DNA of 64,000 bases from Streptomyces sp. SID12501 (GCF_010550245.1 NZ_JAAGLU010000002.1:186001-250000), one strand, 5' to 3'. Shown: positions 1 through 8,310, counted from the first letter of the stretch. The notes: generated by a model from the sequence alone, not told the origin. Made by a program: numbers and translations.

Positions 1-471
1 GAGCCGATGTCGGACCTCGACCCGGTCGTGCGCCACGAGATCATGGGCACCCTCCTCGCCGAGGCCGCCGAGCGCGGCACCACCGTACTGATGTCCACCC
101 ACGTCCTCGCCGAACTGGAGAACGTGTGCGACTACCTAGTCGTCGTCTCCGGCGGCGGAGTGCGCCTCGCCGGTGACGTGGACGAGCTGATGTCCGTGCA
201 CACCCTGGTCACCGGGGTCAGGGAGGGTGACGGCATGCCCGCCGCCCTCGGGCACCACACCCTCGTCGAGTGCCGGACCAGCGGCAGGCAGTTCACCGCG
301 CTCATCCGCCCCGAGGGCCCGGTCACCGGCCCCTGGGAGACGGCAGCCCCGAACATGGAGGAACTCCTGCTCGCCTATCTCCGCTCACCCGACGCACCAC
401 CGCTGATCACCCCCACCGCCCAGGTCCAGGGCCAGGGTCAGGCGTTCGGCGCCGGGGCGGTGGCGGCATGA
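1..471 (+). CDS. ABC transporter ATP-binding protein, C-terminal part
   Basis: The reading frame is open from base 1, so the 5' part (Walker A, Q-loop, signature) lies outside the window. The first residues, EPMSDLDPVVRHEI, are the end of Walker B with the catalytic Glu followed by the D-loop (SDLDP). THVLAELENVCDYLVVVSGG follows, where THVLAE carries the H-loop histidine of drug/antibiotic-export type ATPases (CcmA/DrrA family). The C-terminal tail of about 100 residues is typical of that family. The stop overlaps the start of the permease gene (ATGA at 468-471), so the two are translationally coupled and probably form one exporter. The substrate cannot be told. Confidence 0.9.
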   Translation, partial: EPMSDLDPVVRHEIMGTLLAEAAERGTTVLMSTHVLAELENVCDYLVVVSGGGVRLAGDVDELMSVHTLVTGVREGDGMPAALGHHTLVECRTSGRQFTALIRPEGPVTGPWETAAPNMEELLLAYLRSPDAPPLITPTAQVQGQGQAFGAGAVAA

Positions 472-1565
472 GCACCTTCACCAACGCCTCGACCAGCACC
501 TCGACCGGCTCCACGCGCGACGGCAGGAACGGGACCATGAACGGGACTGCGAACGGCACTCCGAACGGGACCTCGAACGCGACCACCACGGAGGCCACCC
601 GGCGCCCCCGCCTCAGCGGGATGACCTGGCTGGTCTGGCGCCAGCACCGGGCCGCGTTCTGGACGATCCTCGCCGCCACCGCGCTCTCCGTGGCCTGGAT
701 GGTCTACCAGCGCGGCCAGCTGGTCGACTTCCTCGACGGCTACGGCTATCCCGGCAGGAGCCTCGACGAGGCGGGCGGCAAGCTCCAGCAGTACATCGAC
801 GCGTTCTCGTACGTCTCCTTCGGTCTCCAGGGGATACCCATCCTGCTCGGTGTCTTCCTCGGCGCCCCGCTCATCGCGGGCGACCTGGAGAACGGCACAG
901 CCAAGCTGGTCGCCGCCCAGTCGATGAGCCGGACCCGCTGGCTCGCCACGAAGCTGGCGCTGGCCGGGCTGGTGGTCGTGGTGAGCACGGGCGTGCTGTC
1001 GGCGGTGTTCGACTGGTGGTGGAGCCCCGTCAGGTCCGAGGTCACGGTCCTGGACTGGACCTCCGGCGAGGCCTTCAACACCACGGGCCCGGTGCCCGTC
1101 GCCCTCACCCTCTTCTCCGTGTTCGGCGGGGTGGCGATCGGTGTGGTGCTGCGGCGCACGCTGATGGCGATGGTGGTCACCTTCGGTTTCACCGTCGTCC
1201 TCCAGCTCGTCTGGGGCTACTTCCTGCTGTCGCTCGGCAACGTCGTCACGGTCACGACGAACAAGGGTGTCCTGGGCGGCGAGAGCACGTACCCGTCGGT
1301 GCCCGAGGGCGCGTACCAGATCGACCAGTCGTATCTCACCAGCGGCGGGGATCTCCTGGGGTGGAGCACCTGTGCGGGGTCGGCGGAGACCGACGCGGCA
1401 CAGCAGGCGTGCCTGGACAAGGCCGATGTCGTGGGCTGGTCGGTGGACTACCTCCCGATGTCGCAGATGAACGCCATGCAGTGGTTCGGGGCGTCGATTC
1501 TGTTCGCCCTGACCGCCGGTGTCGTGGCGTTCCTCTTCTTCTGGGGCCGTAAGCGGCTCGTCTGA
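468..1565 (+). CDS. ABC transporter permease (ABC-2 type)
   Basis: A 365-aa membrane protein whose ATG lies in an ATGA overlap with the ATPase gene. After a hydrophilic N-terminus come a WLVWRQHRAAFW segment and six hydrophobic stretches, the last near the C-terminus and followed by GRKRLV. This is the usual layout of Streptomyces ABC-2 permeases paired with DrrA-like ATPases. The first 45 residues are odd: a Thr/Ser-rich stretch with NGT repeats (NGTMNGTANGTPNGT) from a degenerate 12-bp repeat at about 526-575. The family does not need this, and it looks like slippage-born padding. Role: membrane half of an exporter, substrate unknown. Confidence 0.9.
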   Translation: MSTFTNASTSTSTGSTRDGRNGTMNGTANGTPNGTSNATTTEATRRPRLSGMTWLVWRQHRAAFWTILAATALSVAWMVYQRGQLVDFLDGYGYPGRSLDEAGGKLQQYIDAFSYVSFGLQGIPILLGVFLGAPLIAGDLENGTAKLVAAQSMSRTRWLATKLALAGLVVVVSTGVLSAVFDWWWSPVRSEVTVLDWTSGEAFNTTGPVPVALTLFSVFGGVAIGVVLRRTLMAMVVTFGFTVVLQLVWGYFLLSLGNVVTVTTNKGVLGGESTYPSVPEGAYQIDQSYLTSGGDLLGWSTCAGSAETDAAQQACLDKADVVGWSVDYLPMSQMNAMQWFGASILFALTAGVVAFLFFWGRKRLV

Positions 1566-1577
1566 GTCCCGTCCCCC

Positions 1578-1598
1578 GCGCCCCTTTCGGAGGGGCGC
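1578..1598 (+). terminator. Intrinsic terminator after the ABC operon
   Basis: A perfect 8-bp stem GCGCCCCT/AGGGGCGC closes a TTCGG loop 12 bases after the permease stop. It is followed by a pyrimidine-rich run (ctcttccc). Confidence 0.75.
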
Positions 1599-1677
1599 CT
1601 CTTCCCACCCTTTGATTCCTTGTCCCGTCGGACGGGCTGCTTTGCCGTGCCCGGAAGTCCGGAGAGAAAGGCATGCC

Positions 1678-4600
1678 TTGAATCACCGTAAGAGGCGAGC
1701 GCGTGAGGCTTCGGCACTCACCCTGCTCACCGCCGCCGCCCTTACCGCGGCCCTGCTCAGCGCCCCGGAATCCGGGGCCGCACAGTCCGCCGACGGTACG
1801 GCGGGGATGGCTCGCACCCTCGCGAAGGCCAGGACCGTCACCCTCGTCACCGGCGACAGGGTCACCCTGGACGCCACCGGACAGGTCACCGGCGTGCGGC
1901 CCGCCAAGGGCAGGGAAGGCACCACCTTCCGAATAGCGCGGAACGCCGACCGCACCTACGTCGTGCCGCGCGACGCCGAGCGGCTCCTCGCGAACGGCAC
2001 CGCCGACCGGCGGCTGTTCGATGTGACGCAGCTGGTCGAGTGGGGGTACGACGACGCGGCCCGCCCCGACCTCCCGCTGATCGTGACGTACGCCGAGGGC
2101 CGCACCCTCGCGCCGAGCGCGCTGTCCGCCGCCGGTGCCCGGGTGAGCCGGGACCTGCCCAGCGTCAACGGGGACGCGCTGAAGGCCCGTAAGTCGGAGG
2201 GCGCCGAGCTGTGGGAGACGCTCACCGGGAGCGGGGGGACGGCGCGGGCGAGGTCGGCCGCCGCCGACCGGGTCGAGAAGATCTGGCTGGACGGGAAGGT
2301 CGAGGCGGCCCTCGACCGGAGCACCGCCCAGATCGGCGCGCCCGAGGCCTGGGCGGCCGGGTATGACGGGACGGGCGTCAAGGTCGCCGTGCTGGACACC
2401 GGGGTCGATGGCACGCACCCGGATCTGAAGGGCCGTATCGACGCGGCGAAGAACTTCTCCGAGGCGGCGGACACCGTCGACCGGGTGGGCCACGGCACGC
2501 ATGTGGCGTCGACGGTCGCGGGCTCGGGCGCGCACTCCGGGGGGAAGTACAAGGGGGTTGCGCCGGGCGCCCGGCTGATCAGCGGCAAGGTGCTCGACGA
2601 CAGCGGCGACGGCGAGGAGTCCGGGGTCATCGCGGGCGCGCAGTGGGCCGTCGCGCAGGGCGCCAAGGTGATCAACCTCAGCCTGGGCGGCCCCGACAGC
2701 CCCGGTGACGACCCCCTCGAACAGGCGGTGGACGAGCTGTCCGCCTCCTCCGGCGCCCTCTTCGTGATCGCCGCCGGCAACGAGGGCCCCGCCGCAGGCA
2801 CCGTCGGATCGCCGGGCAGCGCCGCCGCCGCGCTCACCGTGGGCGCGGTGGACCGCACCGACGCGATGGCCGAGTTCTCCAGCCGAGGCCCGACGGCGGA
2901 CGGTTCCCTCAAGCCCGACCTCACCGCCCCCGGCGTCGACATCGTCGCCGCGAAGGCCGCCGAGGGCACGGAGGGCGCCCCGGCCGCCGACGGCTACGTC
3001 TCGATGAGCGGTACGTCGATGGCGACCCCGCATGTCGCGGGCGCCGCCGCGATCCTCGCCCAGCGCCACCCCGACTGGACCGGCGAACGCATCAAGGCCG
3101 CCCTCACCGCCTCCGCCGAACCCACCCCCGGTGTCTCGGCGTTCGCGCAGGGCACGGGCCGTACGGACCTCACCCGCGCCCTCGACCAGCAGCTCACCAC
3201 CACCCCGTCCGCCCTCGGCTTCCCCGCCCAGCAGTGGCCGCACACCGACGACCAGCCGGCCACCAAGGCGGTCACCTACCGCAACGACGGCGACCGCCCC
3301 CTCACCCTCGACCTGACCACAGAGGCGTACGGCGAGGACGGAAAGCCCGCCGCCGAGGGCATGTTCGAGGTCTCACCGAAGCAGCTCACCGTCCCTGCGG
3401 GCGCCACCGCGACCGCCCAGGTCACCGCCGACAGCGGCGCGGGTACGGCCGACGGCCACTTCGGCGGCGCGCTCACCGCGACGGACGGGGCGGGTACGAC
3501 CGTACGGACCGGCATCGGCGTACAGCGCGAGGTCGAGTCGTACGACCTGACGGTCAAGCATCTCGACCTGAAGGGCAAGCCCGCCATCCGCTCCGAGACG
3601 GGTGTGCAGGGCCTGGACAACCAGATCTGGCAGGACTACTCCGACGACAGGGACGGCGAGTTCACGATTCGGCTCCCCAAGGGCCGCTACAGCCTCGAAG
3701 GCCGTATCGACACGGGCGTGAACCCCGGCGCCGAATCCGGAGAACTGGCTCTCCTCCTCAACCCGAAGTTCTCGCTCACCCGTGACACCACCCTCGTCAT
3801 GGACGCCCGCAAGGCCAAGCCGATCCGGATCACCGTGCCGGACAGCAGGGCGAAGCACACCGACGCCACCCTCAACTACGGGTTCGACATCGACCAGAAC
3901 CTGAGCACCTCCACGTACCTCATGGGCAGCTTCGGAAGGCTGCGCGTCGGTCAGTTCGGCGCCAGGCTTCCGGCGGGCGAGGCGTTCGCGCAGTACAACG
4001 GCACCTGGACGCACGGCACCACGCACTACCGGCCGGTCTGGAACCGTACCGGCGACCTGTCGGGCTTCACCGCGAACGTGAAGCGCGCGCAGCTCGCCAA
4101 GGTCACGATCCCCGTCGGTACGCCCGTCAAGGGCAAGTCGGCGGGGCTCGTCGCCGCGCCGCTGACGCCGGGCGGCTCATCGTTCGACTTCTTCCCGGAC
4201 ACTGACCCATCACTGCCGGCCACCTTCACCGACTACGTCCTGCCGGGAGTGAAGTGGCGGTACGGCGTCACGCAGAACGGCGGCAAGGACGCGGACGGCG
4301 AACCGGTGTGGGACGCCGGTCAGTGGACCGCGAAGCCCCGCTCCTACAGCGCGGGCAAGCAGTACACCGAGCGCTTCAACACCGGCGTCTTCGGCCCGCA
4401 CTTCACCGGCCCGCTGACGAACGGCGAGGACCGCCCCGGCGCGGTCCGCGTCGGCGACACCCTCCTGGCCTACCTTCCCCTGTTCTCCGACGGCGCCGGC
4501 CACGTGGGCGACTCCCGTTACAGCAGGGCCAGGAGCACCCTGTACGCGGACGGCACGCGAGTCTTCGACCTGAACACGCCCCTGAACGGCGACAGGTACG

Positions 4601-5043
4601 AACTCCCCGCCGCCAAGCACAGGTTCCGCCTCACCACAGACGTCTCCCGCCCCACCAGCCTGTCCCCGGTCAGCACCCGGGTCACCGCCGAGTGGACCTT
4701 CACGTCCGCGCACGTCACCGGTGTCGGGCAGCGGCTGCCGCTGTCGGTGGTCCGCTTCACGCCCCGACTGTCCATGGCGAGCACGGCCAAGGCGGGTACG
4801 CGCTTCTCGGTCTCGTTCACGGTCGAGGGCGCGGCCACCGCGCGCACCGCCCGCAAGCCGGCCTTCTCCGTCTCGTACGACGACGGCCGGACCTGGCACC
4901 CGGCGAAGGTGGCCGACGGCAAGCGACTCGACCTGCGCCACCCGGCGAAGGCGGGCACGGTCTCCCTGCGTGTGACCCTCACGGACGCGGACGGCAACAC
5001 CTTGAAGCAGACGATCCATCGGGCCTACCGGACCATCAAGTAG
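1678..5043 (+). CDS. Secreted S8 (subtilisin-family) serine protease, 1121 aa
   Basis: The chosen start is TTG at 1678, 8-12 bases after GGAGAGAAAGG. It gives a basic N-terminus (NHRKRRAR), a hydrophobic core ending near SGAAQSA, and so a clean signal peptide. An inhibitor-like propeptide follows (TLVTGDRV...). The S8 catalytic set is complete: Asp240 (VLDTGVDGTHPD), His272 (GHGTHVAS), oxyanion Asn368 (AAGNEG) and Ser447 (GTSMATPHVAG). About 600 further residues look like beta-sandwich modules. Role: extracellular protein degradation; substrate unknown. A closely similar gene lies at 31233-34694. The gene ends just before a strong terminator and appears monocistronic. Confidence 0.93.
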   Translation: MNHRKRRAREASALTLLTAAALTAALLSAPESGAAQSADGTAGMARTLAKARTVTLVTGDRVTLDATGQVTGVRPAKGREGTTFRIARNADRTYVVPRDAERLLANGTADRRLFDVTQLVEWGYDDAARPDLPLIVTYAEGRTLAPSALSAAGARVSRDLPSVNGDALKARKSEGAELWETLTGSGGTARARSAAADRVEKIWLDGKVEAALDRSTAQIGAPEAWAAGYDGTGVKVAVLDTGVDGTHPDLKGRIDAAKNFSEAADTVDRVGHGTHVASTVAGSGAHSGGKYKGVAPGARLISGKVLDDSGDGEESGVIAGAQWAVAQGAKVINLSLGGPDSPGDDPLEQAVDELSASSGALFVIAAGNEGPAAGTVGSPGSAAAALTVGAVDRTDAMAEFSSRGPTADGSLKPDLTAPGVDIVAAKAAEGTEGAPAADGYVSMSGTSMATPHVAGAAAILAQRHPDWTGERIKAALTASAEPTPGVSAFAQGTGRTDLTRALDQQLTTTPSALGFPAQQWPHTDDQPATKAVTYRNDGDRPLTLDLTTEAYGEDGKPAAEGMFEVSPKQLTVPAGATATAQVTADSGAGTADGHFGGALTATDGAGTTVRTGIGVQREVESYDLTVKHLDLKGKPAIRSETGVQGLDNQIWQDYSDDRDGEFTIRLPKGRYSLEGRIDTGVNPGAESGELALLLNPKFSLTRDTTLVMDARKAKPIRITVPDSRAKHTDATLNYGFDIDQNLSTSTYLMGSFGRLRVGQFGARLPAGEAFAQYNGTWTHGTTHYRPVWNRTGDLSGFTANVKRAQLAKVTIPVGTPVKGKSAGLVAAPLTPGGSSFDFFPDTDPSLPATFTDYVLPGVKWRYGVTQNGGKDADGEPVWDAGQWTAKPRSYSAGKQYTERFNTGVFGPHFTGPLTNGEDRPGAVRVGDTLLAYLPLFSDGAGHVGDSRYSRARSTLYADGTRVFDLNTPLNGDRYELPAAKHRFRLTTDVSRPTSLSPVSTRVTAEWTFTSAHVTGVGQRLPLSVVRFTPRLSMASTAKAGTRFSVSFTVEGAATARTARKPAFSVSYDDGRTWHPAKVADGKRLDLRHPAKAGTVSLRVTLTDADGNTLKQTIHRAYRTIK

Positions 5044-5068
5044 GCGTCTGCACAAGGATGTTGGTTGC

Positions 5069-5100
5069 GCGCCCGGGTCGGCTTCGGTCGGCTCGGGCGC
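5069..5100 (+). terminator. Strong intrinsic terminator
   Basis: A 14-bp stem (three G-T pairs, otherwise Watson-Crick) closes a TTCG tetraloop 26 bases after the protease stop and is followed by ctttgtcg. Confidence 0.85.
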
Positions 5101-5205
5101 CTTTGTCGTGAACGGGAGCTGCTGACGGTCGGAAACTGAGCGTGGCCCGAGGGGAGGAGAGGAGAAGGGGAGGAGAGGAACGCGCCCGTCGGGCAGGATG
5201 GCCTC

Positions 5206-5571
5206 ATGACAAAACTGTCCGAACGGTCTACCGGTTGTGCCTCTTCTGGTTCGGTGCTGTCGTTGTGGTCCCAGGACTCCGTGTTGTCGATCGGCTCGGT
5301 GGGGTCGGTACTGTCCGTGGGGTCTGTCGGTTCGGCCCTGTCGATCGGCTCCATCGGAAGTGCCCTGTCGGTCGGCTCGATCGGGTCCGCCCTGTCGCTG
5401 ATCTCGACCGGGTCATGGCTGAGCACAGGGTCGTTGTTCTCCGCCCAGTCGCGGTGGTCGGTGCTGTCCTGGCGTTCCTCAGGGGGTTTCCTGGCCGCGG
5501 GAGCGGTGGGGGCGGCGGCCGGGGGCGCCCTGCTGCTGATGCTGCACAGGGCGGAAACCGGCACCGAATAG
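5206..5571 (+). CDS. Nonapeptide Ser/Gly-repeat protein with C-terminal membrane helix
   Basis: A 121-aa protein that I cannot assign to a named family. Residues 25-78 are six consecutive nine-residue units with the pattern S-x-L-S-x-G-S-x-G (for example SVLSIGSVG, SALSIGSIG); the last units are degenerate. Residues 94-113 (FLAAGAVGAAAGGALLLMLH) form one membrane helix followed by a short charged tail. A small residue every third position with alternating Leu/Val/Ile suggests a stacked beta-solenoid, anchored in the membrane. This is inference from the pattern. Transcription starts after the protease terminator, so it is probably independent. The short overall length and lack of a signal peptide argue for tail anchoring. 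Confidence 0.7.
   Translation: MTKLSERSTGCASSGSVLSLWSQDSVLSIGSVGSVLSVGSVGSALSIGSIGSALSVGSIGSALSLISTGSWLSTGSLFSAQSRWSVLSWRSSGGFLAAGAVGAAAGGALLLMLHRAETGTE
5278..5439 (+). repeat. Six tandem 27-bp units encoding S-x-L-S-x-G-S-x-G
   Basis: In-frame 27-bp repeats within the preceding gene. Units 1-4 are the most alike (tcgatcggctcg and tcggtcggctcg variants); units 5 and 6 have diverged. Confidence 0.85.
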
Positions 5572-5669
5572 CCCGGGTCAGAGCCCCCGCGCTCGGAACT
5601 GACGCACAGTCATCTCACCTCGGTGGAAACGGCGGTGCCCACCGAGAAGCCGAACCGGACGGGCCTGTC

Positions 5670-5867
5670 CTACTCGTCAGAACCCCCGTTGCTGCTGCCG
5701 TTCCTGCCTTTGGTGTCCATCTTGCTCACCACCCGGCCCGCCGCCAGGGTCGCGGTGGCCACCGCGCGCACCCAGGGCGGTCCACCCAGCGCGGCCCACA
5801 CGACACAGACACATCCGCCGACGGCCAGCACAAGGACGCCGAACAGTAGATACAACAGCATGCTCAT
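5670..5867 (-). CDS. Small single-pass membrane protein
   Basis: A 65-aa product beginning MSMLLYLLFGVLVLAVGG. One long hydrophobic segment (residues 3-26) is followed by a second moderately hydrophobic stretch and a hydrophilic, Gly/Ser/Asp-rich tail. GAGGGAG lies just upstream and fits the second ATG (5861) better than the first. It converges with the repeat-protein gene. Such peptides are common in Streptomyces, but I cannot name a function. Confidence 0.6.
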   Translation of the reverse strand: MSMLLYLLFGVLVLAVGGCVCVVWAALGGPPWVRAVATATLAAGRVVSKMDTKGRNGSSNGGSDE

Positions 5868-5936
5868 CTCCCTCTTTCCGTTCCGGTACGCGCATCCTCG
5901 CAGCCCGCGTGGTCCGGGGCGGGACCGATCCCAGCT

Positions 5937-6208
5937 GTGGAGAGCGAGTTGAGCCCCCGGCGGTTCACTCGCGGGAGCAACTCCGGGCGCGCCGAGGGGA
6001 ATCCGCCGATCATCACTCGGCGCGGCGAGCAGAAAGCCGTCGTGATCGACATCCAGGAGTACAGGAGTACCAGCGCGTGCGCGAGATCGCGGAGAACGCC
6101 GAGGAGGCGTGGCTCAACCGACTGGCCGACGAAGCCGAGTCCGAGGGCACGGAGGGACCGGTCTCGCTCGAGGAGATGGCCGCCTTGCCGCGTGCTCGAC
6201 AGGGCTGA
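5937..6208 (+). pseudogene. Phd/YefM-type antitoxin, broken by an 8-bp tandem duplication
   Basis: From GTG 5937 the frame reads MESELSPRRFTRG...IITRRGEQKAVVIDIQEY, a clear Phd/YefM antitoxin N-terminus. At 6054-6069 the eight bases caggagta occur twice in tandem, shifting the frame. Removing one copy restores DIQEYQRVREIAENAEEAW, and the frame then runs to the stop at 6208 with a normal antitoxin C-terminus (SLEEMAALPRAR). The lesion is therefore a single simple duplication. The next gene is a truncated RelE-like toxin, so the whole module is dead or dying. Confidence 0.8.
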
Positions 6209-6386
6209 CCTCGTGGGGTACGTCACGAGCTGCACGCCGCACGCTCAGCGGAACATGCTCGAGGTTCTGCGCCCGGATGCCCTGCGTACCCTGTACCGCC
6301 TCACCGAACTCGAGAAGGCGCTGGAGGTCGGCGACATCGCGGCCTTCTACCGCGCACGGCCTCAACTTGCATACCCTGTGCGGTAG
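6192..6386 (+). pseudogene. RelE-type toxin, N-terminal fragment
   Basis: GTG 6192 lies inside the antitoxin 3' end, as usual for toxin-antitoxin pairs. The 64 residues include TPHAQRNMLEVLRPDALRTL and RLTELEKALEVGDIAAF, matching the first half of RelE/ParE-family toxins. The second half, with the catalytic beta-strands (normally ending in a GHR-like motif), is missing. The homology ends near ARPQLAYPVR and the frame stops at once. It is a truncated, presumably inactive mRNA-interferase partner of the broken antitoxin. Confidence 0.65.
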
Positions 6387-6503
6387 TCGGCGCCAACGGG
6401 AGGCGGCACCTCCGCGAGGTGTCACGGAGGTGCCGGATCGAACTGTCGCCTCGGACATGGTCATGAGGGCGAGTGTGCCCACGCCCATGACTCCAGACGA
6501 TTC

Positions 6504-6881
6504 CTACTGGGCTTCCCTCGTCGGGGCCGGGTGGTGGCAGGCGCAGGTGCACACGAGGTAGTGCACGCCGAGTACGCCGGTGTCGCGGGGTTCGGAGTCC
6601 TGGCAGCGGGGGTGCTGGCTCAGGACGCAGCGGGGGGAGCGGAAGGGGGGTTCCGGTGTCCAGGTCGGCGCGTGGGGGTGGGGCTTCGTCGGCCCCTGTC
6701 CCTCGCCGAGGTCCGCTCCGCCGACGAGGGGGATGAGGTACCAGCGTGCGCCCTTGGTGTCCTGGTGGTCGCCCTCGTGTCCCTTGGGGAGGATGCACGC
6801 GCCGCTCTCGCTGAGGATCGGTGCGCGGTAGAACAGCGAGGCGCGGATCGTGTCGCATGCGTCGGTGGGCTGAGTGGTCAT
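6504..6881 (-). CDS. Hypothetical protein, third gene of an ATGA-linked accessory operon
   Basis: A 125-aa product beginning MTTQPTDACDTIRASLF. Conserved-looking elements are ACILPKGHEGDHQD and, near the end, a Cys-rich stretch (VCTCACHHPAP), so metal binding is possible but unproven. I do not recognise the family; similar small proteins occur in Streptomyces accessory regions, often beside GntR regulators. Its ATG overlaps the stop of the gene before it (ATGA at 6878-6881), so it is translationally coupled. The start was chosen for that overlap. Confidence 0.65.
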   Translation of the reverse strand: MTTQPTDACDTIRASLFYRAPILSESGACILPKGHEGDHQDTKGARWYLIPLVGGADLGEGQGPTKPHPHAPTWTPEPPFRSPRCVLSQHPRCQDSEPRDTGVLGVHYLVCTCACHHPAPTREAQ

Positions 6882-7078
6882 CCGGCACCTCCGTCGTACG
6901 CCTGGCGGTACGCGTCCCACAGCCCTTGTCCGTTTCCGCACCCGTCCTGGGCTTTGCGGACGCGCTTGCAGTCGTCGCACTTGCGGGCGTGCTCGAACCA
7001 CCGCCGGTAGGCGTGCAGCATCGGCAACTCGGCCTGCCGTACGGTGGCTTGGACCCTGGTACCCCTTTGGCCGGTCAT
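6878..7078 (-). CDS. Small C-x2-C protein, second gene of the accessory operon
   Basis: A 66-aa product beginning MTGQRGTRVQATVRQAE. It contains HARKCDDCKRVRKAQDGCGNG, a C-x2-C pair plus a third Cys suggesting a small zinc knuckle, and ends with LWDAYRQAYDGG. It is linked by four-base ATGA overlaps on both sides (7075-7078 and 6878-6881). Function unknown. The tight coupling to a membrane-anchored protein upstream suggests the three act together. Confidence 0.65.
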   Translation of the reverse strand: MTGQRGTRVQATVRQAELPMLHAYRRWFEHARKCDDCKRVRKAQDGCGNGQGLWDAYRQAYDGGAG

Positions 7079-7515
7079 CGGGCCCTCACCGCACTCAGCT
7101 CGGCGTGGATGTCCCGGGTGTCGACGTCGATGCCGAAGTCCACGGCCAGCACGGTGATCGCCCGGCGGCGCAACCGCACCGCCCGCTCTCGCGCTGCCCA
7201 GTACGGACGTACACGGGCCGTACGGGGTGCGCCGACAGCAGCCGCTCCCGGAACCGCGTCCGTGAGTGCGGGCAGGTACGGCCGGGACAGTCGGGATGCC
7301 GAACCATCCAGGGGTGCCCGGTCGGTGCTGTACGGCGACCGGCGCACAGCAGGCATCCACACCGACAAGTGGGCAATATCTCCGGCGTTCTTACTGGTTA
7401 CGACGTTCCAGGTCGGTTCTGGTGTCGCCCTGCGCCTCCTGCCGGTAGCTGGAAGCACCCAGCACAACAAGGGGAGTAGCACCCCGATCAGTACAGCCGC
7501 GCTACGCTCGCGCAT
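7075..7515 (-). CDS. Membrane-anchored hypothetical protein, first gene of the accessory operon
   Basis: A 146-aa product starting MRERSAAVLIGVLLPLLCWVLP, one N-terminal hydrophobic segment (residues 6-22) that could be an anchor or uncleaved signal. The rest is basic and rich in Arg/Val, ending RRRAITVLAVDFGIDVDTRD. No known domain is apparent. It is divergent from the GntR-type gene at 7649, with 133 bp between, so that regulator is a natural candidate to control the operon. Downstream genes are coupled by ATGA overlaps. Confidence 0.65.
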   Translation of the reverse strand: MRERSAAVLIGVLLPLLCWVLPATGRRRRATPEPTWNVVTSKNAGDIAHLSVWMPAVRRSPYSTDRAPLDGSASRLSRPYLPALTDAVPGAAAVGAPRTARVRPYWAARERAVRLRRRAITVLAVDFGIDVDTRDIHAELSAVRAR

Positions 7516-7648
7516 GTCGTCAACTCCTACGGTTGGTGGCCGCGCCCCCGGACGTTCGCCGCGTCGCGGGGGTTTGTCATCTACCGAGGATACGCGCATT
7601 CGCGCATTCGCGGTCGCCCGGTTTCGCGAAGACGCATACGTTCGAGTC

Positions 7649-7900
7649 ATGGATCTCGACCGGGGCAAGCCTGTATGGACCCAAATCGCCGGTGAGCTGC
7701 GGCGCAGGATCGATGCGGGCGCCTACGTTCCCGGTGCGCGTTTCCCTGCCGTAGTGGATCTCGCCGCAGAGTTCGACGTCGCGGCGTCAACGATTCAGAA
7801 AGCTGTGGCCGCACTGCGCGCGGAGGGCAGACTCCGCACCGTGCTGGGACAGGGCTCATTCGTCGCGGACGCACCCACACTCGGGCGAGCCGTTTCCTGA
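7649..7900 (+). CDS. Minimal GntR-family DNA-binding protein
   Basis: An 83-aa product that is essentially only the GntR winged-helix domain: PVWTQIAGELRRRIDAGAYVPGARFPA, then the recognition helix region FDVAASTIQKAVAALRAEG, then the wing TVLGQGSFVAD. The ligand-binding domain of full-length family members (over 200 aa) is absent; such one-domain forms are frequent in actinomycetes. It is divergent from the three-gene operon at 7515 and probably binds the shared intergenic region. The segment just before it contains a tandem gcgcattc (about 7596-7611), a possible operator element. Confidence 0.85.
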   Translation: MDLDRGKPVWTQIAGELRRRIDAGAYVPGARFPAVVDLAAEFDVAASTIQKAVAALRAEGRLRTVLGQGSFVADAPTLGRAVS

Positions 7901-7953
7901 GAGGCTCCCGGACGCCGGTGAACGCGGGCTGCGCGTGTTCCGTGCGACGTGGT

Positions 7954-8310
7954 TCAGCTGTCGGTGTCCTTGGGGTGCCGGGTGGAGGCGTGGACGAGGT
8001 GCACGGTCCGGCGGGGTTGGTCGACGAGATAGCGGACACGGCCGCCGGCGGTGACCTCGTACTCCCACTGTGGGTATTCCGTGCCGCCGAGAGTGGCGGT
8101 GGCAAGGCGTCCGCGGAGCCTGTGCTGGCGGTCGGGGTCGTTCGTGGAGAGCGGGCCGGTGCGCAGTGCCTCGTAGCGGCGCCGCGTGTTACCTGGGGCT
8201 TCGGTGCACAGGTCGCCCCAGCCTTTGGCCGCGTCGTTCGTGGCGAATCGGAGGCGCCATTCGTTGCCGATCGGCGGTGGTGGGACGTCGTCGCCGCGTT
8301 TGGGGCTCAC
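7954..8310 (-). CDS. Probable type II toxin (RelE-like)
   Basis: A 118-aa protein starting at GTG in a GTGA overlap with the antitoxin gene. The features are those of RelE-like toxins that follow long Phd/YefM antitoxins: EWRLRFATNDAAKGW near the start, RQHRLRGRLATATLGG in the middle, and a C-terminal RVRYLVDQPRRTVHLVHAS followed by RHPKDTD. By family, it would be a ribosome-dependent mRNA interferase neutralised by the upstream gene's product. The assignment is by pattern and context; a catalytically divergent member is possible. Confidence 0.65.
   Translation of the reverse strand: MSPKRGDDVPPPPIGNEWRLRFATNDAAKGWGDLCTEAPGNTRRRYEALRTGPLSTNDPDRQHRLRGRLATATLGGTEYPQWEYEVTAGGRVRYLVDQPRRTVHLVHASTRHPKDTDS

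Noticed and set aside
1336..3243. Long leftward open frame over the end of the permease and the first protease
   Set aside because: Composition is that of a codon-bias shadow and it crosses a clear terminator and a well-supported gene.
5142..5849. Rightward 235-codon frame overlapping the repeat protein
   Set aside because: Out-of-frame reading of the 27-bp repeats; no domain and poor start.
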